DNA of 28,053 nucleotides from Pseudomonadota bacterium (GCA_023424475.1 JAFADX010000132.1:1-28053), one strand, 5' to 3'; shown: positions 21,482 through 28,053, numbered from the stretch's first letter. Translations and numbers: made by a program. Notes: generated by a model not told the origin, from the letters alone.

Positions 21482-21543
21482 GGTGTTCTCCAGCCTTGGA
21501 CACGCCATCTGAACCCGGTGGCCGTCCGGCCGGCAAGTGACCG

Positions 21544-21939
21544 ATGACACGGCCATCCGCACCGCCTGCCATCGACTGGTCACCCGCGGAACTGCGCTTT
21601 CTCACGGACCTGATCGGCGTGCCCGCAGCCTTCCGCCTGATCGAGCTGCATGGCGGCGCCCGGGTCAGTGTGCCGAAGGGCGTCAACCAAGGCAGCCGCC
21701 TGGCGCGCGATATCGGGCTTGCAGAGGCGCGTCGCCTCGCGGCCCGGTGGGGCGGCGACACGCTGAAGGTGCCGCTGGCGCGCTACTGGCGTGCCCGCGT
21801 GTATAGGGCGCAGGGCTTGTCGTATCGCGCGATCGCGCGCCGCCTCGGCGTGACCGAGGGCACGGTCCACACCTATCTCCGCGCGGCTGGCATGACCGGC
21901 GACGCGGTCAAGCAGCTGGACCTGTTCCCCGCCGCGTGA
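21544..21939 (+). CDS. mor: Mor-family transcription activator
   Basis: A 131-residue protein, close to Mu Mor in length. The N-terminal dimerisation part has WSPAELRFLTDLIGVPAAFR then LIELHGGARVSVPKG, and the C-terminal helix-turn-helix is RARVYRAQGLSYRAIARRLG with VTEGTVHTYLR. Mor/C proteins bend DNA at promoters lacking a -35 box and recruit RNA polymerase for middle or late genes. Only one Mor/C gene is seen, so it may drive the lysis and head operon directly. It is divergent from the exported-protein gene, with a 62-bp gap. No strong ribosome site is visible. Confidence 0.9.
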   Translation: MTRPSAPPAIDWSPAELRFLTDLIGVPAAFRLIELHGGARVSVPKGVNQGSRLARDIGLAEARRLAARWGGDTLKVPLARYWRARVYRAQGLSYRAIARRLGVTEGTVHTYLRAAGMTGDAVKQLDLFPAA

Positions 21940-21944
21940 CTGCC

Positions 21945-21960
21945 GCCCCTGGCCAGGGGC
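21945..21960. promoter_or_regulatory. 16-bp perfect palindrome GCCCCTGGCCAGGGGC
   Basis: It lies 5 nt after the mor stop and 54 nt before the endolysin start. It could be an activator-binding site for Mor in the promoter of the lysis operon, or a terminator stem for the early transcript (no T-run follows). The activator reading is preferred because a new transcriptional unit is expected here; this is inference. Confidence 0.4.
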
Positions 21961-21991
21961 ACTCCGTTTCCGCCCCGGCGTCCGCAGTCTG

Positions 21992-22010
21992 GCCTCCTCA
22001 CTGAGGAGGC
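21992..22010 (+). promoter_or_regulatory. Hairpin that buries the ribosome-binding site of the endolysin gene
   Basis: GCCTCCTC (21992-21999), loop ACT, and GAGGAGGC (22003-22010) form a perfect 8-bp stem. The GAGGAGG in the 3' arm is an excellent Shine-Dalgarno, 5 nt before the endolysin ATG 22015, so folding would hide it completely. The 5' arm is an anti-Shine-Dalgarno. This predicts low or delayed endolysin translation until the stem is opened. Confidence 0.65.
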
Positions 22011-22014
22011 GCGC

Positions 22015-22416
22015 ATGCCCGGCCAACTGCTCCCGCGCGACCATCAACGCCTGCAGGGTGTCCATCCCGACCTGGTCCGCGTCGTGGAACGCGCGCGCGG
22101 GCTCGCCTCCTTCATCGTGACCGAGGGTCTGCGGGCGCGCGAGCGTCAGCAGCACCTGGTCGCGATCGGCGCCAGCCAGACCATGAACAGCCGTCATCTG
22201 ACCGGGCATGCCGTGGATCTCGCCTACTGGCTCGATGACGGGGACGCGGTGCCGGAGAACGGTGAGATCCGCTGGGACTGGCCGCTCTACGAGCAGCTCG
22301 CCCGCGCGATGAAGGCCGCGGCGCAGGATCTGGGCGTGCCGATCGTCTGGGGTGGCGACTGGCCGCGCTTCCGCGACGGCCCCCACTTCGAACTCGACCG
22401 GAAGATCTATCCGTGA
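22015..22416 (+). CDS. Endolysin, M15-family peptidase (D-Ala-D-Ala carboxypeptidase/VanY-like)
   Basis: A 133-residue zinc peptidase. The metal and catalytic motifs are SRHLTGHAVDLAYW (SxHxxGxAxD) and DGPHFEL (the second histidine), with VIWGGDW between them; GLRARERQQHLVAIG precedes. This is the compact M15C endolysin form (Ply500-like), which cuts peptidoglycan peptide cross-links. No signal peptide is present, so a holin should release it. Its start is controlled by the hairpin just upstream; its stop overlaps the next GTG. Confidence 0.93.
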   Translation: MPGQLLPRDHQRLQGVHPDLVRVVERARGLASFIVTEGLRARERQQHLVAIGASQTMNSRHLTGHAVDLAYWLDDGDAVPENGEIRWDWPLYEQLARAMKAAAQDLGVPIVWGGDWPRFRDGPHFELDRKIYP

Positions 22417-22742
22417 AGCCGGGCGTCTCGCACGCGCTGATCGGCCTGGCGATCTGGGCGGTCGTGACCGCGCCCGCCGCTTGGGTGCTGCTGTGGGCCG
22501 GGATCACGCCGGCGGTCGCCCCATGGTTCGGCGTCGTCGCCACGGCGGCGGCCTACATCTCGCGCGAGCGGCGGCAGAGCGAGGAGTGGTTCGGGTCCAA
22601 CCGCGTCGCGCTCTGGAAATGGCGCCCGCGCGCCTTCCGGGACATGGCGTGGCCGATCTTCGCCGCGCTCGGTGCGACGCTCGGCTTCATCGCGGTCGAT
22701 TACGGCGCCGGCATCCTGTTGATGCGCGCGGTGATGGGGTGA
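22413..22742 (+). CDS. Three-span membrane protein, holin candidate
   Basis: A 109-residue protein from GTG 22413 (GTGA overlap with the endolysin stop). Hydrophobic segments lie at about residues 8-30 (LIGLAIWAVVTAPAAWVLLW), 34-52 and 80-107 (IFAALGATLGFIAVDYGAG), with a charged loop SRERRQSEEWFGSNRVALWK. Size, topology and position next to the endolysin suggest a class I holin. No family signature recognised. Confidence 0.7.
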   Translation: MKPGVSHALIGLAIWAVVTAPAAWVLLWAGITPAVAPWFGVVATAAAYISRERRQSEEWFGSNRVALWKWRPRAFRDMAWPIFAALGATLGFIAVDYGAGILLMRAVMG

Positions 22743-22744
22743 CC

Positions 22745-22990
22745 ATGCTGCCGAAATCCTCCCGCACCTTTTCCCGCGGCACCGTCGCCATCAACTGCGC
22801 CGCCGCCTGGGGAATGGTCGGCTACGCCATCCACCAGGGCGAGGGCGTCGCGGCGATTGTCGTTCCGGCGGCGCTGACGCTGATCGCGTGGCTGGTTGCC
22901 GGGTACATGGGCGTCGGGGCGCTGGACTTCCGCACCGCTGTCGTCGCCGCGCGCCCCGCGATGCCGCCCGCGCCGGCGGCCGCGCCATGA
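22745..22990 (+). CDS. Two-span membrane protein, holin/antiholin candidate
   Basis: An 81-residue protein, ATG 22745, 2 nt after the previous stop. It has two hydrophobic helices (TVAINCAAAWGMVGYAI and IVVPAALTLIAWLVAGYMGV) and an Ala/Pro-rich tail. Its stop overlaps the Rz start (ATGA). It may be the holin, or an antiholin partner of the upstream protein. Confidence 0.65.
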   Translation: MLPKSSRTFSRGTVAINCAAAWGMVGYAIHQGEGVAAIVVPAALTLIAWLVAGYMGVGALDFRTAVVAARPAMPPAPAAAP

Positions 22991-23403
22991 CGAAGCTCCT
23001 CACCTGGCTGACCGGCGGCAAGACGCTCGCCTGGATCGCCGGCATCGTCGTGCTGCTCGTCCTCGGGCTGGCCGGCTGGCTGCGCATCGAGCAGCTGCAG
23101 CGCCAGGCTGCCGACGCCCGCGCCGAGAAGGCCGAGGCCGCCCGCGCCGCTGCTCAGGCGGAGACGGCGCAGCGGGACAAGCAGATTGCCGCGCTCGTGC
23201 GCCAGGCAGAGGCCGCCGCGGCGACCGCAGCGCGCATCGAGCCCATCCGGAGATCCGTCAATGCGGCGCCCCGCACCTCGGCCTGTGTGGCCAGCCCTGT
23301 CATTCGCGCTGGCTTTGACCGCCTGCGCGCAACCCGGCCCGGCGGCACCGCACCTGGTGCCGCCGACCCTGACCGAGTGCCGGCCGGAACCGGCCGTCCC
23401 TGA
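22987..23403 (+). CDS. Rz-like inner-membrane spanin subunit (i-spanin)
   Basis: A 138-residue protein. One N-terminal membrane helix (TLAWIAGIVVLLVLGLAGWL) is followed by a long alanine-rich coiled coil (QRQAADARAEKAEAARAAAQ and onwards to about residue 85) and a periplasmic C-terminus. This is the Rz architecture. The decisive point is that a lipoprotein gene lies inside its 3' part in another frame, as Rz1 does in lambda. It should join Rz1 to fuse the inner and outer membranes at lysis. Confidence 0.85.
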   Translation: MTKLLTWLTGGKTLAWIAGIVVLLVLGLAGWLRIEQLQRQAADARAEKAEAARAAAQAETAQRDKQIAALVRQAEAAAATAARIEPIRRSVNAAPRTSACVASPVIRAGFDRLRATRPGGTAPGAADPDRVPAGTGRP

Positions 23404-23527
23404 ACTGACGGAGGATGCCGTGCTGATGCTCTACGTGCTGGACCTGATCGAGGCCGGCGAGGACTGCCGCAGCAGGCTCGCGCGCGTGCGGGAGATCCTC
23501 GGACCGGAGGCCTCGGGCGGACGATGA
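23261..23527 (+). CDS. Rz1-like outer-membrane lipoprotein spanin (o-spanin), overlapping Rz
   Basis: An 88-residue protein in the +1 frame relative to Rz, with GGAG 8 nt before ATG 23261. Residues 1-21 form a signal peptide ending in the lipobox LALTAC, so C21 or its neighbour is acylated. The mature part is proline-rich at first (AQPGPAAPHLVPP), as in Rz1, and then has a helix VLMLYVLDLIEAGEDC. It overlaps Rz by 143 bp and extends 124 bp past it. Confidence 0.85.
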   Translation: MRRPAPRPVWPALSFALALTACAQPGPAAPHLVPPTLTECRPEPAVPELTEDAVLMLYVLDLIEAGEDCRSRLARVREILGPEASGGR

Positions 23528-23664
23528 CGGACCATGTCGATCGCGCGCAGGAGCTCGAGGAGCGGGAACGTCAGGCGGCCATCGCCCGCATCCGTGCGCG
23601 CATCGCCGCCTCGGCACCCATGGCGCCCCCGCCGCCGGCCGAGCTGCAGGAGCACAACGCGTGA
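23524..23664 (+). CDS. DksA/TraR-like remnant without the zinc finger
   Basis: A 46-residue frame. MTDHVDRAQELEERERQAAI then ARIRARI is very like the N-terminus of the short TraR/DksA proteins encoded at this place in many Mu-like phages. Those continue into a C4 zinc finger (CxxC...CxxC). Here the frame goes into SAPMAPPPPAELQEHNA and stops, with no cysteine. Overlaps with both neighbours (ATGA and GTGA) suggest it is still translated. TraR-type proteins bind the RNA polymerase secondary channel; whether this short form does is unknown. Confidence 0.6.
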   Translation: MTDHVDRAQELEERERQAAIARIRARIAASAPMAPPPPAELQEHNA

Positions 23665-23999
23665 TCCAGCTCGAGGGACGGGACATCGGCTGGCTCCTGG
23701 GAGTGATCGCCCTGGCGGGCGGCGGCCTGATCGCCTGGATCCGCTACCGGCTGTCCGGCGACTTCGCGCGGGCCGCTGACGTGACCGCGCTCGCAGCGAG
23801 GGTGACGGCGATGGAACACCGGCTCTCCCAGATGCCGAACCATGAGGACCTGCGGCAGTTGCAGGTGCGCGTGGCGGAGGTGGAGCGGGGCGTCGCGGTC
23901 GTCGCGGAGCGCGTCGCCGGGCTCAGCGAGATCATGAAGCGGGTCGAGCACCAGACGGGCCTGCTCGTGCAGCACCAGCTGCGGGAAAGGGAAGATTGA
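23661..23999 (+). CDS. DUF2730 family membrane-anchored coiled-coil phage protein
   Basis: A 112-residue protein from GTG 23661 (GTGA overlap). One membrane helix (IGWLLGVIALAGGGLIAWI) is followed by a coiled coil with regular hydrophobic spacing (VTALAARVTAMEHRLSQM, RQLQVRVAEVERGVAVVAER). This matches the DUF2730 proteins found before gp27 in Mu-like phages. Role unknown; possibly lysis or an assembly scaffold at the membrane. Confidence 0.8.
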   Translation: MIQLEGRDIGWLLGVIALAGGGLIAWIRYRLSGDFARAADVTALAARVTAMEHRLSQMPNHEDLRQLQVRVAEVERGVAVVAERVAGLSEIMKRVEHQTGLLVQHQLRERED

Positions 24000-24299
24000 A
24001 TGGCGGGTCTCGCGAAGATCCTGGCCGAGGACCGGCGCCTGGTGATCCTCCGCACCCTCGCGGAGGATCAGGACTATTCCGTCAATGATTTCGTGCTGAA
24101 ACGCGCGTTGGCGATGCTCGGCCACGATGTCTCCCGCGACGTGCTGCGCGGTGACCTGACCTGGCTGCAGGACCAGGCCCTGCTGCGCGTGAAGCAGCTC
24201 GACGATGGCGGGATCTGGGTTGCGGTGGCGACCGAGGACGGCGTGGACGTGGCCAAGGGCCGGCCGCACCCGGGCGTCGCGCGCCCCGCGCCGCGCTGA
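24000..24299 (+). CDS. Winged-helix phage protein (VpaChn25_0724-like)
   Basis: A 99-residue protein directly after the previous TGA. RLVILRTLAEDQDYSVNDFV with LKRALAMLGHDVSRDVLRGD and LTWLQDQALLRVKQL is a winged helix, typical of a small Mu-like phage family located between DUF2730 and gp27. It may be a DNA-binding accessory of packaging or a regulator; not experimentally assigned to my knowledge. Confidence 0.8.
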   Translation: MAGLAKILAEDRRLVILRTLAEDQDYSVNDFVLKRALAMLGHDVSRDVLRGDLTWLQDQALLRVKQLDDGGIWVAVATEDGVDVAKGRPHPGVARPAPR

Positions 24300-24308
24300 G
24301 GCCGCGCC

Positions 24309-24875
24309 ATGGCGCGCCCGTCCAGGATCGACCGCATGGACCCCGAGATCCGCGAGATCATCGGGCGCCTGCGCCAGCACGGAAAGACGATCGACGAGAT
24401 CCGCGAGCACCTGCGGTCGATGGAGATCGACGTCAGCCGCAGCGCGCTCGGCCGCCATGTGCAGTCCCTGGAAAAGGTCGGCGAGCGGATGCGCCGGTCC
24501 CGCGCGATCGCCGACGCCCTGGCGCGCCAGATCGGCGACACCTCCGAGAGCAAGCTCACGAGCCTGAACATCGAGCTCCTGCATGGCTTCGTCTTCGACT
24601 TCCTGGCCTCGGCCGAGGGCGACGACGATGACGCGGCCGGCGCCAAGGCGCTGCTGCGAGATCCGATGGCCATGAAGCTGTTCTCGGAGGCCGTGGAGCG
24701 GCTGACCAAGGCGAGCCGGCACAACGCCGACTTCATCGAGCAGGTCGAGAAGCGCGCCGAGGTCCGTGAACGCAAGGCTGCCGCCGGACGCGCGGCCGAA
24801 GCGGCAAAGGCACGCGGCATGTCGGCTGAAACTGCCGAGTTCATCAAGGCGCAAGTGCTGGGGGTCGCGGCATGA
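24309..24875 (+). CDS. Mu gp27-like small terminase subunit (DUF3486)
   Basis: A 188-residue protein. The N-terminal helix-turn-helix MARPSRIDRMDPEIREIIGR then LRQHGKTIDEIREHL and DVSRSALGRHVQSLEKVGER is the DUF3486 signature. The rest is helical and charged (EKRAEVRERKAAAGRAAEAA). It should recognise the pac site and work with the gp28-like motor. In Mu the pac site is near the left end, so the region around 9280-9480 is a plausible target. Confidence 0.9.
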   Translation: MARPSRIDRMDPEIREIIGRLRQHGKTIDEIREHLRSMEIDVSRSALGRHVQSLEKVGERMRRSRAIADALARQIGDTSESKLTSLNIELLHGFVFDFLASAEGDDDDAAGAKALLRDPMAMKLFSEAVERLTKASRHNADFIEQVEKRAEVRERKAAAGRAAEAAKARGMSAETAEFIKAQVLGVAA

Positions 24876-25054
24876 CGGATGAAGAGCGGGTGACACTGCA
24901 GGGCGCGGTTTCGATCCTGAATGAGGTCGTCGCGGAGCTATATCGGCGGCACGGCGAGGCGATCCGCGTCGTGCCGCGCGTGCACTACAACACTGACGAA
25001 GGCTATGCCGCTGTCTCTGTCGAGGTTACCACCGGCGTCGAGACGTTCCGGTGA
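24872..25054 (+). CDS. Small hypothetical phage protein
   Basis: A 60-residue protein, ATGA-coupled to gp27 and GTGA-coupled to the next gene. A helix (EERVTLQGAVSILNEVVAEL) is followed by two or three strands (IRVVPRVHYNTDEGYAAVSV). Not recognised. Confidence 0.65.
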   Translation: MTDEERVTLQGAVSILNEVVAELYRRHGEAIRVVPRVHYNTDEGYAAVSVEVTTGVETFR

Positions 25055-25281
25055 GCGCGTCCTTCTTATTCGCCGACCTGCCGGTCCAGCATCCACCCGC
25101 GATCATCGAGACGGATCGGCACGAGCTCGCGCCCTGCCGTCGCTGCGACGGTACCGGCCGGGAACGGTGCCCGTATCCGCGTCACTACTATGTGGCCCAG
25201 ACCTGGGATCCCACCTGTCGCGGCTGCGCTGGCGCCGGCGCTCGCCTGCATCGCAAGATGGCCTGGTACCAGCGGCCATGA
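25051..25281 (+). CDS. Small protein with DnaJ-like CxxCxGxG zinc-finger motifs
   Basis: A 76-residue protein from GTG 25051. It holds CRRCDGTGRERC and CRGCAGAGARL, two motifs of the CxxCxGxG type seen in the DnaJ cysteine-rich domain, separated by an aromatic loop (PRHYYVAQTWDPT). Together they could bind one zinc ion. Sandwiched between the small and large terminase genes, it may assist terminase or capsid assembly. The role is inferred from place only. Confidence 0.7.
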   Translation: MSASFLFADLPVQHPPAIIETDRHELAPCRRCDGTGRERCPYPRHYYVAQTWDPTCRGCAGAGARLHRKMAWYQRP

Positions 25282-26822
25282 CCGCGCATCTCGCCGCCGG
25301 CCTGCCTTCGGTCCTGCTGCCGTACCAGCAGCGCCTGGTCGCGGCCGTCGAAGCCAAGCGCAGCGTCGTCGTCGTCGAGAAGTCCCGTCGCACCGGCTAT
25401 TCCTGGACGGCGGCCGCGATCGCCGCCCTCCATGCCTCCCGCTCCCGCGAAGCCGGGGGGATGGACGTGCTCTACATGGGCTATGAGAAGGAGATGACGC
25501 GGGAGTTCGTCGGCTATGTCGCCGACTGGGCCGCCGCCTTCAACCTGGCCTGTGGCGAGGTCGAGGAGTTCGTCTGGAACGACCCGGCCCACCCCGAGCA
25601 TGACATCGGGGCCTTTCGCGTCCGCTTCGCCAGCGGCTTCGAGGTGGTGGCGCTGCCCAGCGTCGCGCGTGCCTTCCGCGGTAAGCAGGGCCTCGCCATC
25701 CTGGACGAGGTCGCCTTCATGGATGACTTCCCGGCCTGCTGGAAGGCCGCGATGGCCTACCTCATGTGGGGCGGCAAGGTGCTCGCCTTGTCCACCCACC
25801 TCGGCGAGGACAACCCGTTCAACGCCCTGGTCCAGGACATCCGCGCGGGCAAGACGAGCTATGTCCTGCAGCGCTGCACCTTTGACGAAGCCATGGCAGA
25901 GGGTCTGTATCGGCGCATCTGCCTGCGCACCGGAGACGAATGGACGGCGGAGGGCGAGGAGGCCTTCCGCGCCGAGACCCTGGCGAAGTACCGGGACAAC
26001 GCGGATGAGGAGCTGCACTGCATCCCGTCGAGCGGCGGCGGCATCCCGATCCCGTCCAGCATCGTTCGCGCCCGCGCCTCAGCCGACGTGCCGGTCCTGC
26101 GATGGAAGCAGGAGCGCAGCTGGGCCCTGCTGCCGGAAACACAGCGCGAGCAGGAATGCCGCGGCTGGATCCGCGAGGTGCTCCGGCCGCATCTTGATGC
26201 TCTGCGGTCCGATCGGCCCTATGCGGTCGGACAGGACTTCGCGTTGGTGCAGGACCTGTCGGTCATCTGGCCGCTCTGCATCGAGCGCGACACGTCGCTC
26301 CGCACGCCCTTCGTGATCGAGCTGCGCACCATCCCGTATGAGCAGCAGAAGATGATCCTCTGGGCCGTGATGGATGCGGTGCGCATGAAGCGCGCTCTGG
26401 CGATCGACGCCAATGGCAACGGCCAGGTGCTGGCCATGGCCGCGGCCTCTCGGTTCGGTGGCATCGTGCACCAGGTGCACCTGCAGGAGGCCTGGTACCG
26501 CGAGCACATGCCGAAGATGAAGTCGGCCTTCGACGAAGGCGCGATCACGGTCCCGCAGGATGAGGACACGATCGGGGACTTCCCCATGCTTCGCATGGTG
26601 CGGGGCGTCATCCGGGTTCCGGCGCGCCGAACGCAGGCCAGTGATGGCGCGCGCCACGGTGACGCGGCGATCGCCTGCGCGCTGGCCGTGTTCGGGGCGC
26701 ATCAGGAGGCGGAGGAGTACGGCTACCAGTCCGCCGGCCGGGGAGCCCGGCCGGCGGCGCCCGGCACAGACGACGACGATGACCTGCCGCGGCCGCGCCG
26801 CGAGCTGAGGGGGGCGCTGTGA
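25278..26822 (+). CDS. Mu gp28-like large terminase subunit
   Basis: A 514-residue packaging motor. ATG 25278 overlaps the previous stop; the longer upstream frame (from 24921) is a shadow. The N-terminal ATPase has LPYQQRLVAAVEAKRSVVVV, then EKSRRTGYSW as the atypical Walker A region, and LAILDEVAFM as Walker B. The motif III-like VLALSTH follows. The C-terminal RNase H-like nuclease has acidic residues in VGQDFALVQD, LAIDANGNGQ and RHGDAAIACAL. The Asp-rich tail (TDDDDDLPRPR) is likely disordered. It cuts and pumps DNA by headful packaging, including flanking host DNA. Confidence 0.93.
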   Translation: MTAHLAAGLPSVLLPYQQRLVAAVEAKRSVVVVEKSRRTGYSWTAAAIAALHASRSREAGGMDVLYMGYEKEMTREFVGYVADWAAAFNLACGEVEEFVWNDPAHPEHDIGAFRVRFASGFEVVALPSVARAFRGKQGLAILDEVAFMDDFPACWKAAMAYLMWGGKVLALSTHLGEDNPFNALVQDIRAGKTSYVLQRCTFDEAMAEGLYRRICLRTGDEWTAEGEEAFRAETLAKYRDNADEELHCIPSSGGGIPIPSSIVRARASADVPVLRWKQERSWALLPETQREQECRGWIREVLRPHLDALRSDRPYAVGQDFALVQDLSVIWPLCIERDTSLRTPFVIELRTIPYEQQKMILWAVMDAVRMKRALAIDANGNGQVLAMAAASRFGGIVHQVHLQEAWYREHMPKMKSAFDEGAITVPQDEDTIGDFPMLRMVRGVIRVPARRTQASDGARHGDAAIACALAVFGAHQEAEEYGYQSAGRGARPAAPGTDDDDDLPRPRRELRGAL

Positions 26823-26826
26823 CGCC

Positions 26827-28053
26827 ATGAGCATCCTCGACCAGTTCGGCAACGCGATCCCGGCCAGTGAGATCCGCCGCCTGCGCGAAGAGGTTTCGGC
26901 GCCCACCCTGGCGGGCGTCCGGCCCGTCTGGTCCGGGCATCCGGCCGAGGGCCTGACGCCGCGCCGCCTCGCCGCGATCCATCGCGCCGCGGCGCAGGGC
27001 GACGCTCTCCGCTACCTCGAGCTCGCGGAGGACATCGAGGAGCGGGATCTCCACTACGCCGCCGTCATCGGCACGCGGAAGCGCGCCGTGGCGCAGCTGC
27101 CGATCACCGTCGAAGCCGCGAGCGACGACGCCGAGCATGTGAAGCACGCAGACTTCCTGCGGGACTGGCTCACCTCGGGCTGCCTCGAGGAAGCGCTGCA
27201 CGACATTCTCGACGCTGTCGGCAAGGGCTTCTCGGTCCTCGAAATCATGTGGCGGACCGAGCCTCGCGCCTTCGTGCCGGAGCGCCTCATCTACCGCCCG
27301 CAGCGCTTCTTCGACGTGTCGCAGGAAGACGGCGATACCATCATGTTGCGGGAAGGCGCCGGGCTCGAACCGCTCGCCCCGCACAAATTCCTGGTGCACC
27401 GGCACCCGTCCAAATCGGGCCTGATCATGCGCGCGGGCCTCGCCCGCGTCGCGTCATGGGCGTGGATGTTCAAGTCCTTCACGATGAAGGATTGGGCAAT
27501 CTTCGTGCAGAACTACGGCCAGCCGCTGCGCATCGGCCGCTACGGCCCGGAAAGCAGCGGGGAGGACCGCCGCGTGCTGTGGCAGGCGGTCGCCAACATC
27601 GCCGGCGACTGCGCCGCCATCGTGCCCAAGGGCATGGAGGTCGAGTTCGTCGAGGTCAAGAACGCGACGGACGGGTCGAAGCTGTACGAGCAGCGGGCGG
27701 ACTGGCTCGACCGGCAGATCTCGAAGTTGGTGCTCGGGCAGACCACGACGACCGACGCCGTCTCCGGCGGCCATGCGGTCGCGAAAGAACACCGCCTGGT
27801 GCAGGAGGACATCGAGCGATCCGACGCGCGGGTGCTGTCGATGTCGGTCACGCGCCAGATCGGGCAGGCCATCATCGCCTTCAACTTCGGGCCGCAGGCG
27901 AAGTATCCCGTCATCCGCATCGGCCGCCCGGACGAGGTCCCGCTGCAGGAGGTCGTGGACACTATCCACAAGCTCGGCCCGATGGGCCTGACGGTCGAGG
28001 CGAGCCAGATCCGCGACCGGATCGGCCTGTCCGAACCGGCCAAGGGCGAGGAC
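26827..28053 (+). CDS. Mu gp29-like portal protein (DUF935), cut by window end
   Basis: The frame is open from ATG 26827 to the last base (409 codons), so the C-terminus is missing. MSILDQFGNAIPASEIRRLR is the usual start, followed by RYLELAEDIEERDLHYAAVI and GTRKRAVAQL, VGKGFSVLEIMWR, the KDWAIFVQNYGQPLRIGRYG motif and KLVLGQTTTTDA. This is the DUF935 portal family, which forms the DNA channel at the capsid vertex. It follows gp28 by 4 nt, as in Mu. Confidence 0.94.
   Translation, partial: MSILDQFGNAIPASEIRRLREEVSAPTLAGVRPVWSGHPAEGLTPRRLAAIHRAAAQGDALRYLELAEDIEERDLHYAAVIGTRKRAVAQLPITVEAASDDAEHVKHADFLRDWLTSGCLEEALHDILDAVGKGFSVLEIMWRTEPRAFVPERLIYRPQRFFDVSQEDGDTIMLREGAGLEPLAPHKFLVHRHPSKSGLIMRAGLARVASWAWMFKSFTMKDWAIFVQNYGQPLRIGRYGPESSGEDRRVLWQAVANIAGDCAAIVPKGMEVEFVEVKNATDGSKLYEQRADWLDRQISKLVLGQTTTTDAVSGGHAVAKEHRLVQEDIERSDARVLSMSVTRQIGQAIIAFNFGPQAKYPVIRIGRPDEVPLQEVVDTIHKLGPMGLTVEASQIRDRIGLSEPAKGED

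Larger units (their letters stand above)
9273..28053. mobile_element. Mu-like transposable prophage, left part (continues beyond the window)
   Basis: The gene order is that of a Mu-like phage: minus-strand repressor, Ner, MuA-type DDE transposase, MuB-type AAA+ ATPase, DUF3164, GemA (gp16), Mor activator, lysis genes, gp27-like, gp28-like and gp29-like packaging proteins. No integrase of the tyrosine or serine type is present. All key open frames are intact, so the element could be active. The left boundary is an estimate from repeats near 9273-9300. The right half (head, tail, fibre and right end) is not in the window. Almost all plus-strand genes are joined by stop/start overlaps, giving long early and late operons. 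Confidence 0.93.

Noticed and set aside
20960..21547. Plus-strand open frame continuing after the small Arg-rich peptide
   Set aside because: It is antisense to the exported-protein gene, which has a ribosome site, a signal peptide and sensible composition.
1..28053. tRNA, rRNA, CRISPR arrays, IS elements, tyrosine integrase
   Set aside because: None seen on reading both strands; integration is explained by the MuA-type transposase instead.

Overview
The window is very G+C-rich DNA with tightly packed genes. It probably comes from an alphaproteobacterium; the gene content and protein style suggest an Acetobacteraceae such as Roseomonas, which is an inference from reading rather than a search. 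It holds two blocks: ordinary host metabolism (about 1-9171) and the left, early-to-mid part of a Mu-like transposable prophage (from about 9.27 kb to the end of the window, where it continues beyond the edge).

Host block. The C-terminal part of a zinc-independent quinone oxidoreductase (1-522) is translationally coupled to a DHA2-type MFS exporter. Facing them, across a perfect 18-bp inverted repeat, is a minus-strand operon. Reading in its own direction it encodes an SMP-30/gluconolactonase-like protein, a periplasmic substrate-binding protein, and the LivH, LivM, LivG and LivF parts of a branched-chain-amino-acid-type (HAAT) ABC importer. Divergent from this operon is a hydantoinase B / oxoprolinase-type subunit (7528-9171). 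No HyuA partner is visible; the prophage begins just after hyuB.

Prophage block. The left end (about 9273-9480) carries short repeats that could be transposase-binding sites. A minus-strand repressor and a plus-strand Ner-like protein are separated by a cluster of four related 16-bp sites (core ATTGGCC), the probable operator/enhancer. The early operon runs almost entirely by 1-8 nt stop/start overlaps: Ner, ParB-like protein, small membrane protein, MuA transposase (DDE residues D272, D337, E389), MuB ATPase, two unknowns, an orphan DnaA domain-IV protein, a GapR/DUF2312 protein, DUF3164, two unknowns, an exported staphylococcal-type nuclease, a DUF2786 protein, a zinc-ribbon protein, a protein that joins a phage-replication-like segment to a DnaA domain-I-like segment, and GemA (gp16). 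A Mor-family activator closes this region. The lysis cassette follows: M15 endolysin, two holin-like membrane proteins, and overlapping Rz/Rz1 spanins. Then comes the start of the packaging/head region: DUF2730, a winged-helix protein, gp27-like small terminase, gp28-like large terminase, and gp29-like portal (cut by the window end). Two minus-strand genes (11720-12016 and 21026-21481) interrupt the plus-strand operons and look like morons.

Most interesting. The early operon encodes separate pieces that resemble the host's replication-initiation and chromosome-organisation machinery: DnaA domain IV, DnaA domain I, GapR, ParB-N and GemA, with no DnaA AAA+ domain. This suggests a phage module that hijacks or blocks host DnaA-dependent initiation, or recruits DnaB helicase to transposition forks. 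Also notable are an RBS-sequestering hairpin directly in front of the endolysin gene, and a DksA/TraR-like remnant lacking its zinc finger.
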